Below are positions 12,041-21,992 of a DNA stretch of 64,000 nt, one piece after another. Position 1 is the first letter of the stretch; each line of letters begins with the position of its first letter. The notes beneath the pieces are model-generated. The model was given only the letters and a program-made list of their open reading frames with translations. It had not been told where the DNA came from and ran no database searches. Where the stretch lies: positions 52,848,313 through 52,912,312 of the forward strand of contig OY992537.1 of the NCBI GenBank assembly GCA_963921195.1, read 5' to 3'. Both the position numbers and the translations under genes were made by a program. Source of the DNA: Pegoplata infirma. Taxonomy: Eukaryota; Arthropoda; Insecta; Diptera; Anthomyiidae.

Positions 12041-13205
12041 ACTTTTGAGAGCTATTTTCTATAAAAAGTTTCAGATTCTGAGACATATTTTCTATAGAAA
12101 AAGTCTCAGATTCTGAGACATTTTTTCTATTGAAAAAAGTCTCAGATTCTGAGACATGTTTTCTATAGAAAAAGTCTTAGATTCTGAGACATCTTTTATA
12201 TAGAAAAAGTCTCAGATTCTGAGACATCTTTTCTATAGAAAAAGTCTCAGATTCGGAGACATCTTTTCTATAGAAAAAGTCTCAGATTCTGAGACATCTT
12301 TTCTATAGAAAAAGTCTCAGATTCTGAGACATCTTTTCTATAGAAAAAGTCTCAGATTCTGAGACAGTTTTTCTATAGAAAAAGTCTCAGATTCTGAGAC
12401 AGTTTTTCTATAGAAACAGTCTCAGATTCTGAGACAGTTTTTCTGTAGAAAAAGTCTCAGATTCTGAGACTGTTTTTCTATAGAAAAAGTCTCAGATTCT
12501 GAGACAGTTTTTCTATAGAAAAAGTCTCAGATTCTGAGACAGTTTTCTATAGAAAAAGTCTCAGATTCTGAGACAGTTTTTCTATAGAAAAAGTCTCAGA
12601 TTCTGAGACAGTTTTTCTATAGAAAAAGTCTCAGATTCTGAGACAGTTTTTCTATAGAAAAAGTCTCAGATTCTGAGACAGTTTTTCTATAGAAAAAGTC
12701 TCAGATTCTGAGACAGTTTTTCTATAGAAAAAGTCTCAGATTCTGAGACAGTTTTTCTATAGAAAAAGTCTCAGATTCTGAGACAGTTTTTCTATAGAAA
12801 AAGTCTCAGATTCTGAGACAGTTTTTCTATAGAAAAAGTCTCAGATTCTGAGACAGTTTTTCTATAGAAAAAGTCTCAGATTCTGAGACAGTTTTTCTAT
12901 AGAAAAAGTCTCAGATTCTGAGACAGTTTTTCTATAGAAAAAGTCTCAGATTCTGAGACAGTTTTTCTATAGAAAAAGTCTCAGATTCTGAGACAGTTTT
13001 TCTATAGAAAAAGTCTCAGATTCTGAGACAGTTTTTCTATAGAAAAAGTCTCAGATTCTGAGACAGTTTTTCTATAGAAAAAGTCTCAGATTCTGAGACA
13101 GTTTTTCTATAGAAAAGGTCTCAGATTCTGAGACAGTTTTTCTATAGAAAAAGTCTCAGATTCTGAGACAGTTTTTCTATAGAAAAAGTCTCAGATTCTG
13201 AGAAT
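12041..13205 (-). repeat. 35-bp palindromic satellite array 1, inverted homogeneous block
   Basis: The orientation flips to GTCTCAGATTCTGAGAC plus AGTTTTTCTATAGAAAAA. From about 12360 to 13190 roughly 24 consecutive units are almost identical, with rare single changes. The left part (12130-12350) uses the joint CATC, the reverse complement of the GATG joint used at 10300-10600. This is therefore an inverted relative of the forward block and not an independent array. High homogeneity indicates recent amplification. Confidence 0.9.
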
Positions 13206-15455
13206 TTTTTTATAGAAAACTGTTTCAGATTCTGAGAATTTTTCTATAAGAAAAGTTCTGAGAATTTTTCTATAAGAAAAATGTCTCAGATTCTGAGAAA
13301 TTTTCTATAAGAAAAATGAGAAATTTTCTGTAAGAAAAATGTCTCAGATTTTGAGAAATTTTTTTATAAGAAAAATGTCTCAGATTCTGAGAAATTTTTT
13401 GTAAGAAAAATGTCTCAGATTTTGAGAAATTTTTTGTAAAAAAAATGTCTCAGATTCTGCGAATTTTTCTATAAGAAAAAATCTTTCAAAATCTGAGAAC
13501 TTTTCTATAAAAAAATGTCGCAGAATCTAAGAATTTTTTGTATAAGAAAAATGTCTCAGAATTTGAGAATTTTTCTATAACTAAAATGTCTCAGAAAAAT
13601 TCTCAGATTCTATAAGAAAAATGTCTCAGAATCTGAGAATTTTTCTTTAAGAAAAATGTCTCAGAATCGGATATTTTTTTATAAGAAAAATGTCTCAGAA
13701 TCTGAGAATTTTTGTATAAGAAAAATGTCTCAGAGTTTAAAAATTTTTCTATAAGAAAAATGTCTCAGATTCTGAGAAATTTTCTATAAGAAAAATGAGA
13801 AATTTTCTGTAAGAAAAATGTCTCAGATTTTGAGAAATTTTTTTATAAGAAAAATGTCTCAGATTCTGAGAAATTTTCTGTAAGAAAAATGTCTCAGATT
13901 CTGAGAAATTTTCTGTAAAAAAAATGTCTCAGATTCTGCGAATTTTTCTATAAGAAAAAATCTTTCAAAATCTGAGAACTTTTCTATAAAAAAATGTAGC
14001 AGAATCTAAGAATTTTTTGTATAAGAAAAATGTCTCAGAATTTGAGAATTTTTCTGTAAGAAAAATGTCGCCGAATCTGAGAATTTTTCTATAAGAAAAA
14101 TGTCTCAGAATCGGATAATTTTTCTTTAAGAAAATTGTCTTAGAATCTAAGAATTTTTCTATAAAGAAAATGTCTCAGAATCTAAGAATTTTTCTATAAG
14201 AAAAATGTCTCAGAATCTCAGAATTTTTCCATAAAAAACTGTCTCAGAATCTGAGAATTCTTCTATAAGAAAAATGTTTCAGAATCTGAGAACTTTTCTT
14301 TAAGAAAAATGGCTTGAAATCTGAGAACTTTTCTATAATGAAAATGTCTCAGAATCTAAAAATTTTTCTATAAGAAAAATGACTCAGAATCTGAGAAATT
14401 TTCTTTAAGAAAAATGTCTCAGAATCGGATAATTTTTCTATAAGTTAATTGTATCAGAATCTAAGAAGTTTTCTATAAAGAAAATGTCTCAGAAACTTAG
14501 TATTTTTCTATAAGAAAAAAGTCTCAGAATCTCAGAATTTTTCCATAAAAAACTGTCTCAGAATCTGAGAATTCTTCTATAAGAAAAATGTTTCAGAATC
14601 TGAGAATTTTTCTTTAAGAAAAATTGCTTGGAATCTGAGAACTTTTCTATATTGAAAATGTCTCAGAATCTAAAAATTTTTCTATAAGAAAAATGTCTCA
14701 GAATCTGAGAATTTTTCTTTAAGAAAAATGTCTCAGAATCGGATAATTTTTCTATAAGTAAATTGTATCAGAATCTAAGAAGTTTTCTATAAATAAAATT
14801 TCTCAGAATCTTAGAATTTTTCTATGAGGAAAATGTCTCAGAATCACAGAATTTTTTCATAAAAAACTGTTTCAGAATCTGAGAATTTTTCTTTAAGAAA
14901 AATGGCTTGGAATCTGCGAACTTTTCTATAAGAAAAATGACTCAGAATCTAAGAATTTTTCTATAGAAAAATGTTTTAGAATCTGAGAATTTTTCTATAG
15001 AAAAAATGTCTCAGAATCTGAGAATTTTTCAATAATCAAAATGTTTCAAAATCTGAGAATTTTTCTATAAGAAAAATATCTTAGAATCTGAAAATTGTTT
15101 CCATGAGAAAAATGTCTGAAAATCTAAGAATTTTTCCATAAAAAATGTCTTAGAATCTGAGAATTTTTCTTTAAGAAAAATGTCTCAGAATCTAAGAATT
15201 TTTCTATAGTAAAAATTTCCCACTTTTTTTAGGAAACATGTATCAGAATCTGGTAATTTTTCTTGAAGAAACTTTGTTAAGAGTCAAAGACTTTTTCTAT
15301 AAGCAAAATGTATCATAATGTGAGACTTTTTGTATAAGAAAAGTGTCTCAGAATCACAGACTTTTTCTTTAAAAAAAATATCTCAGAGGCTAAGATTTTT
15401 TCATTAAAAATTTGTCTTAGGACTTATTTCGTAAGACAAAACCCTCAGAATCTAA
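13206..15455 (+). repeat. 35-bp satellite array 1, diverged forward block with higher-order repeats
   Basis: Units read TCTCAGAATCTGAGAATTTT then TCTATAAGAAAAATG, with many substitutions and length changes. Longer periods are visible. A segment around 13311 recurs about 479 bp later (13790), and CCATAAAAAACTG recurs at 14229, 14543 and, as TCATAAAAAACTG, about 14858, a period near 315 bp or nine units. Decay increases toward 15455, where the units fade into ordinary AT-rich DNA. Confidence 0.85.
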
Positions 15456-16415
15456 GACTTACTACGTCCAGATACTTAAATAACATTTACACTTTTCTTA
15501 ACCTATTCCATACCATTTGAACATTTTGTGTTGCAATGAAACAAACCCATAGCTAACAGGGTGGAGGTAATTTATGTTTTTTCAATCCAAATCTTGCATT
15601 AATGGCTTTTAGTTTGACTTCAGACATTTTCTTCCGTTAATTTTGCCATCTACGCCTTTGTGGTCTTCCAAGGAAAGTTTTTTTTTTGCAAAGGCAGATT
15701 AACTTGTCTGCACACTACTTAACGCGTAATCTGAAATTAATATACTATATCAATACCAATTCCAATTTTAATTTATAGAAAAAATTTACCTTTTTAGCAG
15801 ATTTTTTTAGTATTTAAAAATTTTAAGTTTTGATATTTAAAAAAAAAAATAATTATAACATATTGGTTTTAAATTAAAAATTATGTCAAATAATTTCGAA
15901 GATGTTTCCTATTTAGCATAAGTAAAAGCAACTTTGTTTTTAGGTGAAATATTACCCATACTTATAGGTAATAAAACATTTTTTTTTATTTCATACAAAA
16001 AGGAAATACCTTTGCCAGTTTAGGCAATATTACATCGAAGTTTTTTTTGTGTGTAGGTAACTACGGGTGTAAAATACCTAATAGAAATCTTTACCTAGCC
16101 GGTAAATTAACATTGAAAATTATAGTTACCTAAGAGTTAAGTTTACGAAATTTTACTTACACGGTAGATATCTATGCACTGATAGTTATCTGCTTGTTGA
16201 AATTACGGCAATAATCCAAACATCGTTTTCCAACAAAATCTTAATTTTCTTTTTTAGAAAAATTATCACAACTCTGTCAATTATTATTAGATTTTTTCAG
16301 GATAAAGCTCGTTAAATGAACTGCACCAGAAAAAAATCGATGACCTAGACAAATTTTCAAAAAATAACGGAAAAATTAGAAATGATTGAAAAAATCAATA
16401 GATATCTTTTTTATA

Positions 16416-17207
16416 CACTCATAATAATATCTCTGTAAAATACTCTGTAAAATGACTGTAATCTCAATTCGACAGATTTTTGACAGAGTTTTCTGTCAAA
16501 ATACAGATTTAAAGAAAATTCTTTGTATTTTGTTGTGACAAAAAAACAAAGTTTCCTCTGTTATATTACTTTTCACTTTGTAATCTTAATTTTACAAATA
16601 ATTAACAGAGTTTTCTGCTAAAATACAGATCTAAGCAAAATACTTCGTATTTTTTATAACCAAAAAAGTTTTCTGTTTTGAGTAGTTTTTGTTTTTGTTA
16701 CCAAACATCAAAATTTTATCTGTAATTTTTTTTTTGAGAAGAAGTTGAAAAAGTAGCAAAAAAAGTTATCAAAATTTATTTTTCAGAAATCTTATAAAAA
16801 TTTTACAAAATAACATGCATTTAACTAAACTCTGTAAATTTACAGAGTTTTTTCTGCAATTTTTTTTTTGCATCAAATATATGTAAATTTCATAGTTTTC
16901 CTTGCTAAATGGTGGTTTATTTAACCAATATTTTACTAGAAACTCTGTAAATTAAAAGTTTTTTTTGTCCAAATCATTTTACAGAGTTTTATGGTAAAAT
17001 TACAGAGTTTTCTCTGTAAAAAAGCTTTCATATTTAACCAATATTTTACTATAAACTCTGTAAATTAACAGTTTTTTTCTGTCACAATCATTTTACAGAG
17101 TTTTTTAGTAAAATTACCAAGAAATGTTGTTAGCTGGAAAAGTATGGTGTACTCTGTTAAATTAGTTAGAGTTTTTCTGTAATTTAACAGAGTTATTATT
17201 TTGAGTG
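16416..17207. mobile_element. TA-flanked MITE, CACTCA family (792 bp)
   Basis: The ends are CACTCATAATAATATCTCTG and the inverse CAGAGTTATTATTTTGAGTG, with TA on both sides. An empty site is present in this window: the flanking sequence is continuous in the related repeat at 26150-26465, where TACATATGTATAGACCAA has no insertion. The interior repeats CTCTGTAAATTTACAGAG-like words and has no frame. TA targeting suggests a Tc1/mariner source of transposase. Confidence 0.8.
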
Positions 17208-17993
17208 TATGTATAGACCAATTTTTACACGTGGCTCAAGCCCTATCATTCTTTTATCCAAAACGGTTAAATAATTTAAAATCGGTTGAAAAGTTTCTGA
17301 ATTCCACGAGGTTTTTTTTTACAATTATTTTAAAATTTGAGCGTATCTGGCAAGGTTGATGTGCATTTTTGTGATCTACTCTACAAACCCAACAACCTAC
17401 GCTATGCCACATTAAAAGTTTTTTTATTTATATTATTTTTTTATATCCACGCCCACAAAAAGGGGCGGGCGAAAATAAAATTACATTAACTTAACCCCTG
17501 GGTCTAAGCACAGTACATAAAGCTTCTTCAAATATAAAAATGTTTAATTTTTTACACAATAATATGAAAAAACAAAAATTTTTTTAAGAATTTTATTGAA
17601 GTCTAGAAAAAAAATTACCAATTAATAAATAAAAAAAAAGAAAAATAATTTTCTTAAAAATTATTCTATGAAAATATCATAGTTTTAATAAGTAAAGGAA
17701 ATAATGACCTCGAGCTAGAACAAACCTACTCAAAATATAATATTTTAAAGGTCGAATAAAATAATTTTAATTTTTTAATAAAAATTAATCAGAATTATGT
17801 TCTAAAATTCGCGTCGTTTTATAGTATTTCGTGGTTTAAATTATGCATTAAAATTTAAAGATACTGTTAAATTTTGTGTGAGAAAACTGAGGGAATTAAA
17901 AAATAAATGTGAAAGTGTATTTTTCTTCCTTGTTTTTGTGATTTTTTCTGACTTTACAATTTAAGGTTGGAGTAAACTTTTGAGTGAGAAAAC
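17208..17993. other. Flank of the MITE and AT-rich DNA, no gene
   Basis: About 17210-17410 continues the repeat that is also found at 26250-26465 (TGTGATCTACTC, CCAACAACCTA). TGACCTCGAGCT lies at 17705-17716 and, with the following AAAGGTCGAATAAA, matches the minus strand of 47715-47781. The rest is AT-rich with no recognised feature. Confidence 0.5.
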
Positions 17994-18959
17994 GGTGGGG
18001 GGGGGGGGGGAATAAAGCCGTAGGCAATAAGGCCATATGGCCTTATTTCCCAAAGAGTTGAGAAATAAGGCCATATGGCGTTATTACCAACCACTGTTGG
18101 AAATAAAGCCATATATGGCTTTGTTACTCATTTGAATATTTTTAAAAGTGTTCATCGAAGCCGCTAAATTAATTTCTGGAGTTTGAAATGGCGTACGGAC
18201 ATAGCGCCCAAGGTCTTATCGCCCAAAACCGTAAATGTCATATCGCCCAAGCTGTCATATAGCCCAAAATGACAGGTCTAAAAATTTTATTTCTTCCAAA
18301 ACCAAATTGTCAAAAAATCCAAAATATTTTTTTTTGGACGAAATGTCGAAACTACGACTTCTATGATTTGTTTTTTTTTTTAATAAAGGTTTTATGCGTA
18401 GCCGGCCTTTGGCCGGGCTTTTTTGGTTATTAGGCCTTTTTGAGGCAAAACAAATTTGATAGCGCAAAGGCCTGCTACCCTAGAAAACTTTACTTTGCGG
18501 AGAGGGTGGGTTTAATGCATGGATTCTGTAATCCCTAAGCCCGGCTGAAAAACTTTTTTTGTAAAACAATCTTTAAATTAAAAACCCTGCCAATAAAAAA
18601 TTGCTGCCTCTAGACCCCTCTAAGTTCCAAAGTTCCTGGTATATGTGGTTTTTTAATTTAAAGAAAGTAAAAAAAAAAATTTTTCTGCGTAGCAGGCCTT
18701 CGGCTGGGCTTAGGGATTACAAACTCCATAAATTAATTTAGCCACTTCGCTATATAACTTTTTTTTTGGGTAGCAGGATTTACGGGGAAATATATTTCCA
18801 CATTTTCAACTGATATGGCTTTATTTCCACTTTGGTTGCAAAATCAATATGACTTTATTGCTCAATCGTGTTGGTAATAAAGCCATATGGCCTTATTTCC
18901 CAGAGAAATCAGGCCATGTGGCCTTATTTCCTATGGCTTTATTTCACCCCCCCCCCCCC
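17994..18959. mobile_element. Mutator-like non-autonomous element with poly-G ends
   Basis: The same 9 bp, TGAGAAAAC, flanks the unit at 17985-17993 and 18960-18968. The ends are inverted: a run of about 14 G then AATAAAGCC at the left, and GGCTTTATTTCA then about 14 C at the right. Subterminal sequence repeats palindromes of the type AATAAGGCCATATGGCCTT and CCATATATGG. The interior has GCCCAA and GTAGCCGGCCTTTGGCC repeats in both orientations. There is no credible transposase frame. A 9-bp duplication is typical of Mutator-type elements, but the ends do not match a family I know. Confidence 0.7.
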
Positions 18960-20191
18960 TGAGAAAACTATGTAAAAGCCATACAAAATGTGAAAGTGTA
19001 TTTTTTCTACCATGTATACTACAATCACGTAAATTAAATAAATTTTCAGTGACGGTTACACGTGACTCACCAAAAATTTTTATTAATGAAAATTTTCATT
19101 AATTTTAATTTAAAGTTGCAAATGTTCTTCACTTACCTGCTGTTATTCACACTTAATCAATGAATACTTTTATTAATTTCATGAAAAACTTTATAAAAAA
19201 ATTTTCATTATTTCAATGTAAAATTAAATTGAAAATAACTTTAATGACACCAGTTTCATTAAGCAAATAAAACCCGTCTTCGGTTGGAAATATGAGAAAT
19301 TTTTCATTAAGCTTATGACAATTTTCATTACTTTCACGAAGCTTTTTTTAGGGAGCTGTCCGTTGGAGGGTATATAAAATTTTATGAATATGCTTAAAAC
19401 AAAATATTTTTTTGTTTGCTCAAATTTAGTCAGATAAAAAATATGAAATTTTGTTGATATCGGTAACCAATTAATATTTTATACCAAAAATTGTATTTAA
19501 AGTTTCTTAAACAAAAAAATTTTAATAAATTTAAATATTTTTTTTTATTCATTTTGTAATGTCCTTTTTGTAGATTCAGAACTGAAAAAAATATATCCTG
19601 GTATCCAAAAAAAAAAAAAAAACCTTAAAATCAATCTACATGATAAATTTTTACAATCTGATTTGTTGTTTAATAAAATACGTATACTTACGAATTTCAG
19701 TATTGATCATATATGTACCTCCTTTTGAAACTAATTTATTTGCACAATATTACATCAGAAAAGACCACTCAGCACAAAAAAAAAATGTATAGAAATTTAA
19801 AAGTTTAACAAAACAAACAGTTTGTCAGCTTTAATGCTATTTTTATGTGTTCTGCATTTTCCATAAAAAAGCAGTAGTTCCCAAACAAAGTCATGTTTTA
19901 TAAATAACTCTTATTCTTAATAGTTGTAATTATGTAAATTTTCTGAATACAGTTTCAATAAATTTCCTGCTCAAAAAAAAAGCCAAAAACGGTAAGTGTC
20001 CGAAAATAAAAAGATCTTGGTACTTAGAAAACAATTTTCGAAATATTTTCCGAACACAATACGCAACGCAATAAAAAGGTGCTCGGTATTTTTTGGGAGT
20101 AATAATAATCTTTTTAATTTTTAATAATTTCAACCTAGATGAGAACTGATAACAATTACCATCGTCTCGTTGTAGCGAAATCAACCATGCG
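18960..20191. other. AT-rich DNA, no gene recognised
   Basis: It holds short ATTTTCATTAA-like words repeated around 19080-19340, and otherwise no feature. The 19930-20238 minus-strand open frame overlaps the tRNA-like repeat and is not considered a gene. Confidence 0.4.
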
Positions 20192-20265
20192 CTTTGCCAG
20201 GAATCGAATCCACCACCCCCTGTTTCATAGGCTAGCACGCTACCAACTAACCTACAGGAACCCCT
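20192..20265 (-). other. tRNA-like sequence, second diverged copy
   Basis: On the minus strand it reads box A-like TAGGTTAGTTGG (20243-20254), then GTAGCGTGCTAGCCTATGA, shared exactly with 6802-6820, then a box B GATTCGATTCC (20200-20210). The T stem and anticodon region are altered compared with the copy at 6784-6855, so it cannot be a functional tRNA. Conservation of the D-arm half with decay elsewhere points to a dispersed tRNA-derived repeat. Confidence 0.55.
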
Positions 20266-21185
20266 GTATTAAGAACTACTGTCTCATAATGAATCATACT
20301 ACAGCAGCATGATGCATTGCATATTTTACTCATCTGCATCTCGTTTTTTCTCTAAACAAAAACTCCGTACAAGTTTCACATTTTATTTTGTGTATTATTA
20401 TTTTTTTTTATGTACTTATTTTAAATGAAATAAAGTTTTTTTTTTTTTACATAATATTGTGAAAATAAAAAACAGTTTTCAACTTGAATGTTATTTTAAT
20501 CAGTTGTTTTTGCTTGGTATGACAGTGACATTGTGTTGTGACCTAACTTTGACAACAAAACGTTGAATATAATAATCCATAACGACATTCAACAACGAGA
20601 TAATAAGACAAAAAAAAAAACTATATGTCTGCATTATAAAACTTTTTATTTATAAATTTTATACCCTACAATATGCTAAAGATGTTATGTAAAGTTTCTA
20701 CTATCATTTGTTACAATAGGAATTAATTGAAAAATTTGACATAAATTCGATAATAAAATCGAATAATAACACTGTGCTACAGTGGAAAAATAGGGGACCT
20801 CGAATCGAAAAAAACCTTGCAAAATTACATGAAAAATTTGTAACTTTTTTTTGCTACCTACTATTTGACAAAAATTCCTAGTAATTTAACAAGATTTTTA
20901 CCAACAATTTTGTAATTTTACAAGGTTTTTACCAATAAAATTGTAAATTTACAAATTTTTTGACGCAATAAAATTAACAAGTAGGTTTCGTAACTTTACT
21001 AGATTTTTTGCTACCTCTTATTTTACGAGAATTCCTAGTAATATTACAAGCTTTTTACCAATAATTTTGTAATGTAACAAGCTTTTTACCAATAAAATTG
21101 TTAATTTACAGTTTTTTTTGGAATTCTCGTGAATTTACAAGATTTTTTGTAAAATTATCTAGGAAATTTGTAAAATTACAAAAAA
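20266..21185. other. AT-rich DNA with TTGTAATTTTACAAG-like repeats
   Basis: About 20800-21180 contains several degenerate palindromic words (TTTGTAAATTTACAA, CCTAGTAATTTAACAAG) about 50-70 bp apart, similar in style to the interior of the CACTCA-family MITEs. No terminal repeats or reading frame could be defined. Confidence 0.4.
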
Positions 21186-21415
21186 ACAAGTAGAAAAGTT
21201 AAATTCGACTTGGCCGAATCTATGAATACCCTCCACAATGCCCTTTTTAAGTGAAAGTAAATTTTCTAACATGAAAAAAATAAAATTTTTGATTAGAAAT
21301 ATTTTATTTTGTGTAAAAAAACTTTTTGTACCCTCCACTTGGCATTCCGTTTGTACTCACTTTGGCATTCCGTTTGTAACGCATCGAAATATCGGTCGGG
21401 GACCCTATAAAGTAT
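21186..21415. repeat. A1 end fragment joined to the start of an A2 copy
   Basis: ACAAGTAGAAAAGTTAAATT with CGAATCTATGAATACCCTCC is an A1 terminus. It is followed at about 21339 by a new start (TACCCTCCACTTGGCATTCC, GTAACGCATCGAAATATCGG) of the related A2 family. The A2 sequence is cut at 21415 by two inserted elements and resumes at 24309 (TTCATGATAGATTCTAAGAC). Confidence 0.65.
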
Positions 21416-21984
21416 AGGGTGTTTTTTTTTAGAGGTTCACAACTTTGAATTGGTAATACTGCTTTATTTGACAACCGATCTAACTGCTGATAGTTGTGTT
21501 TTGTTAAGTATGGTTTGACATTTTATCATGCAAAGACATACATAAGAGCAACGCTTCCAAATTGTAGAAATTTTTTATCAAAAAAATGCTTCTTTTCGTC
21601 GAACTTAAATTTTATTCAAAGATCCTATTAATTGGTTACCAATATCGTTTGATTTAACCCAATTGGATTATTTTCTGTGGGGCTATGTAAAATAACTTGT
21701 ATTTTCCGATAAATTAGAGACAATTAAACACCCGGAAATATACCTTCGACGAGTTATTGGAGAAATTCGAAAAACGGCCTCAAATTCTGTGAAAATTGTG
21801 TGAAAATGGAGGTTCAGATTACTCCATGTACGAGCCATTTTTGGTATCGATATGGTTCCAAATCATTTTTAAACAAAAATGTCATAAAATTATCTATCCA
21901 ATAAAGTCAGGTTGATTGATAATAAAAATATTTTTCCTTACTGTATTTCAATTTAAAGTTCGGTAACAGTAAAAAAAACACCCT
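21416..21984 (+). mobile_element. Deleted Tc1/mariner-like element
   Basis: The ends are AGGGTGTTTTTTTTTAGAGG and the inverse TAAAAAAAACACCCT, each next to TA. At 569 bp it is less than half the usual length of a complete mariner element. Remnants of a mariner-type transposase remain inside (next entry). It is inserted in family A2 and is itself directly followed by the fold-back element at 21993. Confidence 0.8.
21549..21850 (+). pseudogene. Mariner-like transposase remnant, internally deleted
   Basis: A short N-terminal piece reads QRFQIVEIFYQKNAS (21549-21593), like the start of the helix-turn-helix of mariner transposases. After a large deletion, a C-terminal piece reads DLTQLDYFLWGYVK, corresponding to the block with the third catalytic aspartate (PDLTPLDYFLWG in the family). 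It is followed by RRVIGEI and a terminal segment. There are in-frame stops and the catalytic core is missing, so it cannot act. Frames of the two pieces were read by eye. Confidence 0.75.
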
Positions 21985-21992
21985 ATATATAT

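Larger units (their letters stand above)
9695..16053. mobile_element. TA-flanked inverted-repeat element containing satellite array 1
   Basis: The left end reads CACACAAAAAAAAATCGAGG then TAATATT. The right end is its imperfect reverse complement (AATATTACATCGAAG then TTTTTTTTGTGTG). A TA dinucleotide flanks each side (9693-9694 and 16054-16055), as for Tc1/mariner-type insertions. Outside these ends a further imperfect inverted repeat occurs, for example CGTAATTTCAACAAG near 9679 against CTTGTTGAAATTACG near 16193. More such sequence lies near 9465-9500 against 16250-16280, so the element seems nested in another inverted-repeat unit. Most of the interior is 35-bp satellite. No transposase was seen. 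Confidence 0.6.

Noticed and set aside
12360..13190. TTCTATAGAA read as a STAT or heat-shock factor site
   Set aside because: Spacing does not match a heat-shock element, and the word is a simple result of the satellite dyad; there is no nearby gene to regulate.
10170..15455. CRISPR-like array
   Set aside because: The 35-bp palindromic repeats have no unique spacers, the setting is eukaryotic and no cas gene is present; this is satellite DNA.
19930..20238. 102-codon minus-strand open frame
   Set aside because: Its start lies in the tRNA-like repeat and the rest shows no motif or conserved composition.
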